DNA from: Ilumatobacter sp.
GTDB taxonomy: Bacteria > Actinomycetota > Acidimicrobiia > Acidimicrobiales > Ilumatobacteraceae
DNA length: 58,996 nucleotides
Direction: 5' to 3'
Assembly: GCA_018666235.1 (NCBI GenBank)
Contig: JABJAB010000065.1
Coordinates: forward strand, 1-58,996
Below the pieces are notes generated by a model, which made no database searches, had not been told where the DNA came from, and saw only the letters and a list, made by a program, of their open reading frames with translations. Within the stretch, counting starts at the first letter, position 1, and each line of letters begins with the position of its first letter. The translations under genes were made by a program, and so were the position numbers. Positions 42,485 through 51,417 of this stretch are shown piece after piece.

Positions 42485-45061
42485 TCAGCGGACTTCGAGG
42501 ATGCGTTCGGTGAGGTTGGGGTCGGCGGAAATCTGTTCGTCAGTGAATGCCACTGTGCGCCAGTTCTTCTCGCTGAATCGAATCGTTTGCTGTTCGAACA
42601 ACGGCGACTCGCGATCGTCGGTTTGGCCGTACGTGAGGATGGCCCACGCCTGGACCTGATCTCCTGTGTAGTCAACGGTCATCACGAAGCTTGTCCCGTA
42701 GTTGACCGGGAAACCCTCACCGCGCAGTGCGCTGTTCGGGGAGACGGCGTCGCCGCGGCTCGGTGCCGTCTCGGTGCTCGAGCCGGTGCCGCTCCACTGC
42801 ACCACATTGGTGACGCCATCCGCGTCGGTGCCGCCATGGATGGGGATTCGTGTCCCGGATCGTTCGGTGAACTGAGCGGCGCCGAGCGTTGAGTCGAGAG
42901 GGAAGCCCGCCTTGGTCAACGTCTGCACGGCACGTGCCAGGGCGGCGAGCAACGCGGTGGAATCGTCCGTGGGCACTGCTGGGGTGAGTGTCGGTTGCAG
43001 TGGATCGAACTCGTCGGAGAAGAGCGAACCGGTGGTCGTGCGCTCGGCGTTGCTGAATCGGTTGAGCACCTCGCGCCACAGCAAGGGGCCGGCTCGGTCA
43101 AGGTCGTAGCGGCCGTCCCAGCGAGCGAGAATGCCGCAGGCTGGAGTGAGGTCGACGAGTTCGGCGGGCAGCGCAACTGTCTCGTCGTCGTCGAGCACTT
43201 CGTCGACTTCGAACACCGGGGTAACGGAGCACGCGTCGACAGTGGCGTCGAGGAGCAGGGCGGCGGCGTGCCCCGTGTTGTCGAACACCGCGTCGCGCAG
43301 CTCGAGCCCAGAGAAGTTGGCGTCGTCGCCAGCGAGGCCTGTCCGATTGTCGGACGCGAGTACCGCAGCGTTCTGGCGGGTGCGCATGCTGAGTGGCGTG
43401 TTCTGTTCGCCGTGGAGCATCGAGAACGCTCCGTCAAGGGTGAACTCGTCGCTTGGTACCCAGAAGCTGTCGTTGGCGTTGAAGACGTAGTCGGTGCGCT
43501 CCACCATCGGCATCTCGGCGAACGGAACCAACCCGTCGTCACGAGCACCGGGCACGACTTCCCAAGTGAATCGACTGTCGGATCCGTCGAGGAGCACCAC
43601 GCCGTTGTCGTAACCGATCTGGGTGATCGGGTCGGTGGACAGCTTGTCGATGAAGAGCTGTTGTGCCTCGTCGGAGAGATTGGGAGTGGCGGAGGTGTCC
43701 GCGTACCAAACCCGGCCATCCGCGCCGGTTGCGATGGTGTTGAAGAGCGGAACGCCCTGATGTTCGGCGTGCACTGCTTGCAAGTCGTCGAGGCTCTGTA
43801 CCGAGATCATGTCGAGGTACTGGTCGATGAACTCGTTGTTGTTGATGTTCGCATCGCGGAAGCTGAGCACTGCTCTGTCGGTCCAGCCGAGCCCGGGGAA
43901 GTCAACGATCGGGCCGTACTCGCTTCGCCACAGCGTGCGGGTTTCTTCGTCGACGGTGCCGTCAGCTCGAAGGATCGAGATGGTGTGCTCGACGGAGGTC
44001 ATGGGCCTGGACTCGTCATCGACGATGTAGCTCGTCGGTGATTCGGGGTCGAGCGCGAGGAGGTAGGCGGTGAGTCGCTTGCCGGAGGACACGGTGTGGG
44101 TCCATGCCACACCTTCGGTGAATCCGATGCCGATACCGGGCACGCCAAGCAGTTGAGCGCCGTAGATGTCGATCTCGTCGCCAACGGTGAGGTGAGTCTC
44201 AGCGAAACGCAGCTCGCCTTCCCACGGGAAGTGCGGGTTGGCGACGAGCAGGCCGCCGGTGCCATTTTCCGTCCGGTCGCTACCGACGGCCCAACCGTTG
44301 CTGCCAACGTCGAGTGGTTCGAGCACGGTGAAGTCCGGAGCGGGGGAGTCATTGGCCGACCGGCGCGGGGCGAAGCCGAGCGCCCCGTCAGGCTGCGGTG
44401 GCTGGGCGCTCGGGAGGAAATCAGCGAACCGGGCACTGCTGGCCAACAGCGCCACCGAACGGGCGTACACGTAGACCTCGACCGGCTGGATCGGCCGGAC
44501 CCACTCGGCGTCGTTGCACCAGCCGATGAGACCGTCGGGACCGGTGTCGGTGAGCTGGTCGTTCCAGCCCTCTGCGAAGGCTCCGAACTGTTCGACGATC
44601 TCGGGAGACGCATCGTCGTAGTCGGCTGTGGCGACCCCGACGATGTCGATCGCGCGCCAGGCGAAATCGCTCTCGACGTTCTCTCCGTCGCTGCCGGGGC
44701 CAAGAACTTCGGAACGGCGGCCGTACACCTTGTCGATCTGGTCGATCAGCGTGCAGCCGTGGTCTTCACCGCTGACCCATCCCTGTCCGTACGCGACGCT
44801 TGCGAGGTCGGGGCCAGAGATGTGCGGTACGCCATCGGTGGTGCGCCTGATCGTTGCGGTCAGTCGCGGCGGCACCAACGTCGTGGTCGTGGTCGTCGTC
44901 GTCGTGGTCGTGGTCGACGAGGTCGACGTCGTGGTCGTATCCGCCGAGGTAGGCAGCGGGATCGAGTCTGGGCCCTCGCCAGGGGTGCACGCGCCGACGA
45001 GCATCACCCCGACGATCGCCACACTCTTCCAACGCACTTGCCTAATACTGCCAGGTCGCAT
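42485..45061 (-). CDS. Penicillin acylase-family lipoprotein (Ntn hydrolase)
   Basis: 858 residues. The lipobox is VGAC (C25), then a Thr/Ser-rich tether (about 41-62), the alpha chain (TIRRTTDGVPHISG, AYGQGWVSGEDHG), and the autocatalytic cut before S255 in VGSNGWAVGSDRTENG, the beta-chain nucleophile. LLVANPHFPWEGE and GIGFTEGVAWTHTVS follow the family pattern. Related enzymes cleave amides of beta-lactams, aculeacin or acyl-homoserine lactones; the substrate is not predictable here. ATG 45061 or GTG 45037 can start it. Confidence 0.88.
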   Translation of the reverse strand: MRPGSIRQVRWKSVAIVGVMLVGACTPGEGPDSIPLPTSADTTTTSTSSTTTTTTTTTTTTLVPPRLTATIRRTTDGVPHISGPDLASVAYGQGWVSGEDHGCTLIDQIDKVYGRRSEVLGPGSDGENVESDFAWRAIDIVGVATADYDDASPEIVEQFGAFAEGWNDQLTDTGPDGLIGWCNDAEWVRPIQPVEVYVYARSVALLASSARFADFLPSAQPPQPDGALGFAPRRSANDSPAPDFTVLEPLDVGSNGWAVGSDRTENGTGGLLVANPHFPWEGELRFAETHLTVGDEIDIYGAQLLGVPGIGIGFTEGVAWTHTVSSGKRLTAYLLALDPESPTSYIVDDESRPMTSVEHTISILRADGTVDEETRTLWRSEYGPIVDFPGLGWTDRAVLSFRDANINNNEFIDQYLDMISVQSLDDLQAVHAEHQGVPLFNTIATGADGRVWYADTSATPNLSDEAQQLFIDKLSTDPITQIGYDNGVVLLDGSDSRFTWEVVPGARDDGLVPFAEMPMVERTDYVFNANDSFWVPSDEFTLDGAFSMLHGEQNTPLSMRTRQNAAVLASDNRTGLAGDDANFSGLELRDAVFDNTGHAAALLLDATVDACSVTPVFEVDEVLDDDETVALPAELVDLTPACGILARWDGRYDLDRAGPLLWREVLNRFSNAERTTTGSLFSDEFDPLQPTLTPAVPTDDSTALLAALARAVQTLTKAGFPLDSTLGAAQFTERSGTRIPIHGGTDADGVTNVVQWSGTGSSTETAPSRGDAVSPNSALRGEGFPVNYGTSFVMTVDYTGDQVQAWAILTYGQTDDRESPLFEQQTIRFSEKNWRTVAFTDEQISADPNLTERILEVR
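44878..44940 (-). repeat. Low-complexity GTC/GTG repeat encoding the poly-Thr linker
   Basis: Irregular (GTCGTG)n-like tract on the plus strand, read as ACC/ACG Thr codons on the minus strand. It forms the flexible spacer that lifts the acylase domain off the membrane and could vary in length by slippage. Confidence 0.75.
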
Positions 45062-45141
45062 CTCGTTCGCTGGAGCGAAGACGCCGCTTTTTCGGCGATT
45101 TCTGGAGAATTTTAGCGGCGGGACGAGGATCGCCCGAGGAG

Positions 45142-45147
45142 TAGCCT
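45142..45147 (+). promoter_or_regulatory. -10 element for leaderless nadE
   Basis: TAGCCT, 6 bases, GTG 45154. No Shine-Dalgarno. The promoter lies in the 92-base divergent gap with the acylase gene. Confidence 0.5.
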
Positions 45148-45153
45148 GGCGTT

Positions 45154-46881
45154 GTGACGGTCCTGCGTGTCGCCCTTGCCCAACTGAACCCCACCGTCGG
45201 TGATTTTGACGGCAACCTCGCCAAGCTTGTCGAGGCCTACGACGATGCCGCGGCCGCGGGATGCGACGTCGTTGCGTTCCCTGAATTGTCGACCACCGGC
45301 TACCCGCCGGAAGATCTCGTGTTGAAGCCAGGTTTTGTTGCCGACAACCGCGCAGCGCTCGACACCTTTGCCGCTCGGACGGGCGAATGTGTTGCGGTCG
45401 TCGGGTTTGTCGATCAGGACCGCGACCTCTACAACGCGGCCGCCGTCTGTGTCGGCGGTGAGATCGTCGGGATCTACCACAAGCGTCTGCTGCCCAATAA
45501 CGCAGTGTTCGACGAACAGCGGTATTTCATGGCGGGCTACGAGTCCGATCCACTCGAACTGTTCGTCATCGGGGGCGTGAAGGTCGGGATCTCGATCTGT
45601 GAAGACATCTGGAGCCCATTTGGTCCGCTGGCCGAGCAAGCTGCCGCTGGCGCCGAGGTCAACATCAACATCAACGGCTCGCCGTTTCGCGCCGAGAAGG
45701 ACCTCGTGCGTGAGCAGTTGGTGTCGACCCGTGCTGCTGATTCCCATTGCGCTGTCGTCTACGTCAACCAGGTCGGTGGCCAAGATGAGTTGGTCTTCGA
45801 CGGGGGCTCGTTCGTGATGGATCACGAGGGTGCCTTGCTTGCTCGGGCACCACAGTTTGTCGAAGACCTGATGATCGTTGATGTGCCCGTGCCGCCCGTG
45901 TACCGCAAGCGGTTGCTGGATCCGCGTGGTCGCGCCACCGAGGCGCTGCTGCCTACGGTCGAAGTGTCGGCCACGCCCCGCCGACCCACTTCGTCGAGCG
46001 AGTCGCTGGCCGCGCCGATCGCCGAGCCACTCGGCGCCGACAAAGAGCTCTACGACGCGTTGGTGCTCGGCACTCGCGATTACTGCGGCAAGAACGGGTT
46101 CAGCGATGTGGTCATCGGGCTGTCAGGTGGGATCGACTCGACCATCGTGGCGTGCATCGCAGCCGATGCGCTCGGACCCGAACACGTTCACGGCGTGTCG
46201 ATGCCATCGAGGTACTCGAGTGATCACTCCAAGAGCGATGCGGCCCTGCTCGCTGAGAATCTTGGCATCGACTTCCGCACGATTTCGATCGAACCGGCGT
46301 TCACCGCATACCAAGAGATGCTCTCCGGAGCGTTCGCCGGTCGAGAGGTGGGGCTCACCTACGAGAACATCCAGAGCCGGTGTCGCGGTCAGCTGTTGAT
46401 GGCGCTCTCGAATGAGTTCGGTTGGATGGTGCTCACCACGGGTAACAAGAGCGAAATGGCGGTTGGGTACTTCACGATCTACGGTGACTCCGTCGGCGGG
46501 TACGCGATGATTAAGGACGTCCTCAAGCTCCGCGTGTACGAGCTGTGTCGCTATGTCAACGAGGCAGCCGGTCGCGAAGTCATCCCCGTCGATGTCATCA
46601 CCAAGCCGCCATCGGCCGAGCTGCGTCCCGATCAGCGTGACGATGACTCACTGCCGCCGTATGAGGTGCTTGACCCCATCCTCGAGCTGTACGTGGAACA
46701 GGACCGGACGGCGACTGAGATCATCGAGTTGGGTTACGACGAGGCCATGGTGCGGCGAGTGACGCGCCTCGTCGACATCGCCGAGTACAAGCGCCGTCAG
46801 TGCCCGCCCGGTGTTCGTGTCACCAACAAGGCCTTCGGCAAAGACCGACGGCTCCCTATCACCCACGCGTACCGCGGCTGA
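45154..46881 (+). CDS. nadE: Glutamine-dependent NAD+ synthetase
   Basis: 575 residues, two domains. The N-terminal nitrilase-type amidase (about 1-270) has the Glu of VAFPELSTTGYPPEDL, the Lys of YHKRLLPNNAVFDE, and the nucleophile Cys of VGISICEDIWSPFG. The C-terminal synthetase has the P-loop IGLSGGIDSTIVA and MPSRYSSDHSKSDA. It makes NAD+ from deamido-NAD+, ATP and glutamine. Confidence 0.96.
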   Translation: MTVLRVALAQLNPTVGDFDGNLAKLVEAYDDAAAAGCDVVAFPELSTTGYPPEDLVLKPGFVADNRAALDTFAARTGECVAVVGFVDQDRDLYNAAAVCVGGEIVGIYHKRLLPNNAVFDEQRYFMAGYESDPLELFVIGGVKVGISICEDIWSPFGPLAEQAAAGAEVNININGSPFRAEKDLVREQLVSTRAADSHCAVVYVNQVGGQDELVFDGGSFVMDHEGALLARAPQFVEDLMIVDVPVPPVYRKRLLDPRGRATEALLPTVEVSATPRRPTSSSESLAAPIAEPLGADKELYDALVLGTRDYCGKNGFSDVVIGLSGGIDSTIVACIAADALGPEHVHGVSMPSRYSSDHSKSDAALLAENLGIDFRTISIEPAFTAYQEMLSGAFAGREVGLTYENIQSRCRGQLLMALSNEFGWMVLTTGNKSEMAVGYFTIYGDSVGGYAMIKDVLKLRVYELCRYVNEAAGREVIPVDVITKPPSAELRPDQRDDDSLPPYEVLDPILELYVEQDRTATEIIELGYDEAMVRRVTRLVDIAEYKRRQCPPGVRVTNKAFGKDRRLPITHAYRG

Positions 46882-46952
46882 GCCGGTACGCCCGATCGCC
46901 AAATCCGCTCGGACATCGTCTGCAGCGGCCGAATCGGCGATGCTGGGACACG

Positions 46953-47693
46953 ATGATCACGTACAGCGACCAACTCCGCGACCGGATCGAAGCGAATCTG
47001 CACGGCCACGAGCGACGCGAGCTGCCCCTTGACGGGCGACGCCATGCGGCCGTCGCGATCCTGCTCGTCGATTCTGAGCCGGGCTCGGATCGGGTTGACC
47101 CGCACCCTGCCGAGGCCGACGGGATGGCGAACATTCCGACAGGTGTCAAGGGCCTTGACGCGGAAATCGATGGACATATGAATGGTGTCGCCGGCGGAGC
47201 AGCGTTCGTTCTCTGTCGGCGGGCGGCACGGTTGAGCACTCACTCAGCGCAGTGGGCGCTGCCCGGTGGTCGGCTCGATGCAGGCGAGACAGTGATCGAT
47301 GCGGCGCTGCGCGAAACCCATGAAGAGGTCGGCGTCGAACTCAACGAAGGAGCCGTGATTGGCGTCCTCGATGACTACGCGACGCGTTCCGGCTACATCA
47401 TGACTCCGGTGGTGGTTTGGGGTGGAGCCGACCTTGCGCTCGACCCGAGCCCCGACGAGGTGCTGGCCGCGTACCGCATCGGTCTGCACGAGTTGTCCCG
47501 CGACGATTCGCCCCGCTTCGTGTCGATCCCTGAGAGCGACCGGCCGGTCGTGCAGGTGCCGTTGAGCGGCGACTTGATCCATGCGCCGACAGGCGCAGTG
47601 CTCGTGCAGTTTCGATGGGTTGGCCTCGAAGGACGGACGGGCGACGAGTGTCGCGTCGCCGATTTCGAGCAACCTGTCTTCGCGTGGGGGTGA
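46953..47693 (+). CDS. Nudix hydrolase, CoA pyrophosphatase-like
   Basis: 246 residues from ATG 46953. Nudix box GGRLDAGETVIDAALRETHEEVGVEL is complete (GX5EX7REXXEEXGU), preceded by THSAQWALPGGRLDAG. The UPF0035-type pattern before the box suggests a CoA pyrophosphatase. An insert at about 40-75 (with PEADGMANIPTGVKGLDAEI-like sequence) is unusual. Ends 32 bases before the convergent dut. Confidence 0.82.
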   Translation: MITYSDQLRDRIEANLHGHERRELPLDGRRHAAVAILLVDSEPGSDRVDPHPAEADGMANIPTGVKGLDAEIDGHMNGVAGGAAFVLCRRAARLSTHSAQWALPGGRLDAGETVIDAALRETHEEVGVELNEGAVIGVLDDYATRSGYIMTPVVVWGGADLALDPSPDEVLAAYRIGLHELSRDDSPRFVSIPESDRPVVQVPLSGDLIHAPTGAVLVQFRWVGLEGRTGDECRVADFEQPVFAWG

Positions 47694-47725
47694 GCGCCGG
47701 CTTGGGCTCGGGTTCGGGCTGAGCC

Positions 47726-48166
47726 TCAGGTGCCCGAGTGGCCGAAGCCGCCGCCACGGTCATCGCCGTCGAGCGTGTCGCCGATCTGCCACTCGATCTG
47801 CTCGACTTTCTGAATGACGAGCTGAGCAACACGGTCGCCGCGAGCGATGGCGTAGTCGGTGTCCGGGTCGGTGTTGATCAAGATGACCTTGATCTCCCCG
47901 CGGTAGGCGGCGTCGATGAGGCCAGGGCCGTTGACGACGCTGATGCCGTGTTTGAGCGCCATGCCGCTCCGCGGGAGGACGAAGCCCCCGTATCCCATCG
48001 GGATGGCGATCGAGATGCCGGTCGGGACGAGGGCGCGTCCACCACCTGCACTGAGGATGGTGGCCTCGGCGGCGTACAGGTCGAGGCCGGCATCGCCCTC
48101 ATGGGCGTAGGCCGGTACGGGCAGATCGGCGTCGAGTTGAACGATCGGGACGGGGAGGGTGCTCAC
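47726..48166 (-). CDS. dut: Deoxyuridine 5'-triphosphate nucleotidohydrolase
   Basis: 146 residues, trimeric dUTPase. Motifs 1-5 are visible: HEGDAGLDLYAAE, LPRSGMALKHG, GLIDAAYRGEIKVILIN, ARGDRVAQLVIQ and GGGFGHSGT. Hydrolyses dUTP to dUMP. The frame is open to 48631, but GTG 48166 has TACGCT 8 bases upstream on the minus strand and matches the family length. Confidence 0.95.
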   Translation of the reverse strand: MSTLPVPIVQLDADLPVPAYAHEGDAGLDLYAAEATILSAGGGRALVPTGISIAIPMGYGGFVLPRSGMALKHGISVVNGPGLIDAAYRGEIKVILINTDPDTDYAIARGDRVAQLVIQKVEQIEWQIGDTLDGDDRGGGFGHSGT

Positions 48167-48301
48167 GGCCGTGCAGCGTAGAACAACGCGCTGAGGTGGA
48201 GCCACCGTGCTGCTGATGGGCTGTTCCTCGGTGGCCGACTCGTCGGCGGCGAACAGGATGGCGAGGTGCGGGCTGCTGCAGCGCGCGGACGTGGTGGCTC
48301 G

Positions 48302-48307
48302 TAGGCT
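48302..48307 (+). promoter_or_regulatory. -10 element upstream of selA
   Basis: TAGGCT. The expected transcription start is around 48314-48315, at the GTG of a 12-codon leader frame, giving a 35-base leader with GGGAGG before selA. Confidence 0.5.
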
Positions 48308-48314
48308 GCGAAAC

Positions 48315-48353
48315 GTGGCAACTCGACTGTTCCTCCCGGGAGGCGGCACATGA
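48315..48353 (+). CDS. Possible 12-residue leader peptide coupled to selA
   Basis: GTG 48315 opens VATRLFLPGGGT and stops at TGA 48351-48353, overlapping the selA ATG (ATGA). The GTG lies 7 bases after TAGGCT, the same distance seen at leaderless starts in this window. Ribosomes finishing it would be positioned for selA. It may also be only a chance frame in a normal 5' leader. Confidence 0.35.
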   Translation: MATRLFLPGGGT

Positions 48354-49636
48354 CTGCGCCTTCCCGTCCACCGTCGGTGGACTCGCTCGCTCGCTCGCTG
48401 AACTCCAGCGGATTGCCGCATCCGATCTGTGTTGACGTGGCCCGCGCGGCCATCGAAGCCGGAGACCCGGACTCCGCAGCGCGTCGAGCGGACGAGTTCC
48501 GTCGCACGCTTCTGACCCCCGTGGTCAACGCGACCGGCGTGCTGTTGCACACGAACCTCGGCCGCGCACCGTTGGCACACCACCAAGACGCATCCGCACA
48601 GACCGTCGAGTTCAACCTGGACACCGGCCAACGCGGATCACGGCAGGCGGCGGTGGGTCAGTTGTATGCGCGGCTCTGTGGGGCCGAGGCAGCGATGGTG
48701 GTGAACAACAACGCGGCAGCCGTGCTGCTCGTTGTCGCGGCACTCGCGGCAGGCAAGGACGTGCCGGTCAGCCGAGGCGAGAGTGTCGAGATCGGCGGCT
48801 CGTTCCGTGTCCCTGAAGTGATCGAGCAGTCCGGCGCCCGACTCGTCGACGTGGGGACCACGAACCGAACTCGGCTGAGGGACTACGAGGCGGCGATCAC
48901 GCGCGCCAACGTCGACGCGGCGATGGTGCTGAAGGTCCACCCGAGTAACTATCGCGTCGAGGGGTTCGTGGAAGAGACATCGATTGCCGATCTCGCCACG
49001 CTCGACGTTCCCGTGGTTGCCGATATTGGCAGCGGCCTGATCGATGCGACCGTGCCCTGGATGAAGGGTGCGCCCCCTGCCTGGCTTGCGGGTGAACCTG
49101 CTGCGGTGCAGGCAATCGCGGACGGGGCAGATCTCATCACCTTCAGCGCCGACAAGCTGCTTGGTGGTCCACAGGCTGGGATCATCGCCGGCCGAGCCGA
49201 CCTCGTCGAACGGTGTCTGCAGCACCCGTTGGCGCGAGCGCTGCGGCCAGGTGGACTCGTGCTTGCTGCACTGCAGCGCATTGCGCTGATCTACCTCGAC
49301 CGACAGGCAGGAACCGAGATCCCGTTCTGGAAGATGGTCGGTACACCGTTGGTGGCGCTTGAAGAACGTGCGGCCGCGGTGGTCGAAGCGATCGTCGCTG
49401 TTCACCCGTCGGCGCGTGTTGAACGAACCGAGGCGCTGCCTGGGGCAGGTTCGGCGCCAGGTGTGACCATGCCGTCGGTCGGCGTGGTCATCGACGGGGA
49501 CCTGCTTGAGCAGTTGCGCCGGCACGACACACCGGTGATTGCTCGCTCACGCGACGACCGCACATCGCTCGACTTCCGTTCGGTCGATCCCGCTGATGAC
49601 GTCACCATCGTCGCAGCATTGCGTGGTGGCGCATGA
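48350..49636 (+). CDS. selA: L-seryl-tRNA(Sec) selenium transferase
   Basis: 428 residues, PLP enzyme. It converts Ser-tRNA-Sec to Sec-tRNA-Sec with selenophosphate. LLTPVVNATGVLLHTNLGRAPL and NLDTGQRGSR mark the N-terminal half; ITFSADKLLGGPQAG carries the PLP-binding Lys. A good ribosome site, GGGAGG, is 7 bases before the ATG. The 3' end overlaps selB (ATGA). No selD or selC, and no UGA-containing selenoprotein gene, was seen in this window. Confidence 0.95.
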   Translation: MTAPSRPPSVDSLARSLNSSGLPHPICVDVARAAIEAGDPDSAARRADEFRRTLLTPVVNATGVLLHTNLGRAPLAHHQDASAQTVEFNLDTGQRGSRQAAVGQLYARLCGAEAAMVVNNNAAAVLLVVAALAAGKDVPVSRGESVEIGGSFRVPEVIEQSGARLVDVGTTNRTRLRDYEAAITRANVDAAMVLKVHPSNYRVEGFVEETSIADLATLDVPVVADIGSGLIDATVPWMKGAPPAWLAGEPAAVQAIADGADLITFSADKLLGGPQAGIIAGRADLVERCLQHPLARALRPGGLVLAALQRIALIYLDRQAGTEIPFWKMVGTPLVALEERAAAVVEAIVAVHPSARVERTEALPGAGSAPGVTMPSVGVVIDGDLLEQLRRHDTPVIARSRDDRTSLDFRSVDPADDVTIVAALRGGA

Positions 49637-51351
49637 CGGTCATCGCAACGGCGGGCCATGTTGATCACGGCAAGTCGTCGCTCGTGCGTTCGCTCACGGG
49701 GACCGACCCGGACCGGTTGGAAGAAGAGAAGCGTCGTGGCCTCACCATCGACCTGGGGTTTGCGCACACCGTTCTGCCTTCCGGCACCGAGCTGAGTTTC
49801 ATCGACGTGCCGGGTCACGTGAAGTTCTTGCGCAACATGTTGGCCGGCGTCGGCGGCGTGTCGGCATGCGTCTTCGTTGTGGCGGCGACCGAAGGCTGGA
49901 AGCCGCAGTCAGAAGAGCATCTTCGCATCCTCGAACTGCTCGGCATCAGCCACGGCATCATCGCGTTGACGAAGGTCGACCTTGTCGATGACGAGTGGCT
50001 CGAACTGGCGCAGATGGAAGTGGCGGACCATGTCGAGGGCACGTTCCTCGAGGGAGCACCGATGGTGTCGGTGTCGTCGACATCGGGAACCGGCCTCGAC
50101 GCGATGCGCCGCGAACTCGATGCGCTGATCGAGCGCAGCACAGCCGCCGTCGACCGGAAGCGGCCACGTCTGTGGCTTGACCGTGTCTTCGCCGCGAAGG
50201 GCAGTGGGACGGTCGGCACCGGCACCCTCGTTGGTGGCACCTTGCAGAATGACCAGCTGGTGTCGATCGAGCCGGGCGGACATTCAGCTCGCGTTCGCAC
50301 GATTCAAACGGCCGGCAACACCGTCGAACAGATCGGTGCGGGCAACCGAGTTGCGGTCAACCTGGCCGGCGTCGACCATACCGACGTGAAGCGTGGCGAT
50401 GCCGTCATCGAACCTGGACGCTGGCGCTTGACCGAGCGATTCGACGCCTCGCTACGCGTGTTGGACGCGCTCGACCATGACGTGTCGCGACGTGGTGCCT
50501 ACGTGGCCTACATCGGTGCGGGCGAGCATGCGGTGAAGCTGCGTGTGCTTGGCGTTCAGGAGCTCGGCCCCGGGACCACCGGTGCCGTGCGACTGTTCTT
50601 GCCAGCCGCACTGCCGCTGCTGCCTGGCGATCGTTTCGTCCTGCGCGAGTCCGGACGCGATGAAACCGTTGGTGGAGGCGAGGTCCTCGACATCGACCCG
50701 GTGTTGCGCGCCTCGCGCGCCGCTCCCGATCGCAGCGTTGAACGGCTGGTTCGAGAGCGCGGCTGGTTGACCGTGGACCAAATCGAGCAGCTCACCGGAG
50801 AAGTCATCGATCCGGTGATCGGCGAATGGGTGACCACCAGTGAGTCGCTGGCTGAACTCGGCGCCGCCATTGTCGAGCGGGTTGACGAAGCCGGACCTGC
50901 CGGGCTTGATCTTGCTGCTTTCGACGAGCGTGAGCGTGCCGTCTTGCCAACACTCGACGCGGTGGTCGTGTCGAACGGACTGGTGCAACCTGCCGATGCG
51001 GTCGACCCCTACGAAGACCATCCAGCGCTTGCGGACCTGCTCGCCGGTGGTTTCGCGCCACCGTCACTCGGTGACGTGGATCGCAACGATCTGCGTGAGC
51101 TGGTGCGCCGCGGTCATGTGGTGCAACGCGACGGCATCGGATTCCATCGCGACGCGATCGATGCAGCGGCGTTCGTGGCGGCCGAGCTGCTTGCCGAGCA
51201 CGTCGACGGGTTCACCGTCGCACAGTTTCGCGATGCCACCGGAGCGAGCCGGAAGTATGCGTTGCCGCTTGTCGCTGAACTCGACGCCCGTGGCGTGACG
51301 CGCCGCCGCGACGATCTCCGCATCGGCGGCCCGCGACTTCCACCAGTCTGA
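49633..51351 (+). CDS. selB: Selenocysteine-specific elongation factor
   Basis: 572 residues. GTPase: G1 AGHVDHGKSSL, switch II FIDVPGHVKF, G4 ALTKVDLVD. Beta barrels II-III follow, then winged-helix repeats (about 370-572; TVAQFRDATGASRKYALPLVAELDARG) that bind the SECIS RNA. Delivers Sec-tRNA-Sec at recoded UGA. Coupled to selA. Confidence 0.95.
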   Translation: MTVIATAGHVDHGKSSLVRSLTGTDPDRLEEEKRRGLTIDLGFAHTVLPSGTELSFIDVPGHVKFLRNMLAGVGGVSACVFVVAATEGWKPQSEEHLRILELLGISHGIIALTKVDLVDDEWLELAQMEVADHVEGTFLEGAPMVSVSSTSGTGLDAMRRELDALIERSTAAVDRKRPRLWLDRVFAAKGSGTVGTGTLVGGTLQNDQLVSIEPGGHSARVRTIQTAGNTVEQIGAGNRVAVNLAGVDHTDVKRGDAVIEPGRWRLTERFDASLRVLDALDHDVSRRGAYVAYIGAGEHAVKLRVLGVQELGPGTTGAVRLFLPAALPLLPGDRFVLRESGRDETVGGGEVLDIDPVLRASRAAPDRSVERLVRERGWLTVDQIEQLTGEVIDPVIGEWVTTSESLAELGAAIVERVDEAGPAGLDLAAFDERERAVLPTLDAVVVSNGLVQPADAVDPYEDHPALADLLAGGFAPPSLGDVDRNDLRELVRRGHVVQRDGIGFHRDAIDAAAFVAAELLAEHVDGFTVAQFRDATGASRKYALPLVAELDARGVTRRRDDLRIGGPRLPPV

Positions 51352-51417
51352 GCTCACCGTCACGGTTTCGCCGACGGGCATGTGGATGTCGCCGGTTGGT
51401 CGCCGAGGCGCGGGCGA

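Noticed and set aside
44878..44940. GTC/GTG tract as a CRISPR-like or regulatory repeat
   Set aside because: It is the in-frame Thr codon run of the acylase linker.
48167..48349. tRNA-Sec (selC) in the dut-selA gap
   Set aside because: No acceptor/T-arm pairing or UCA anticodon loop found.
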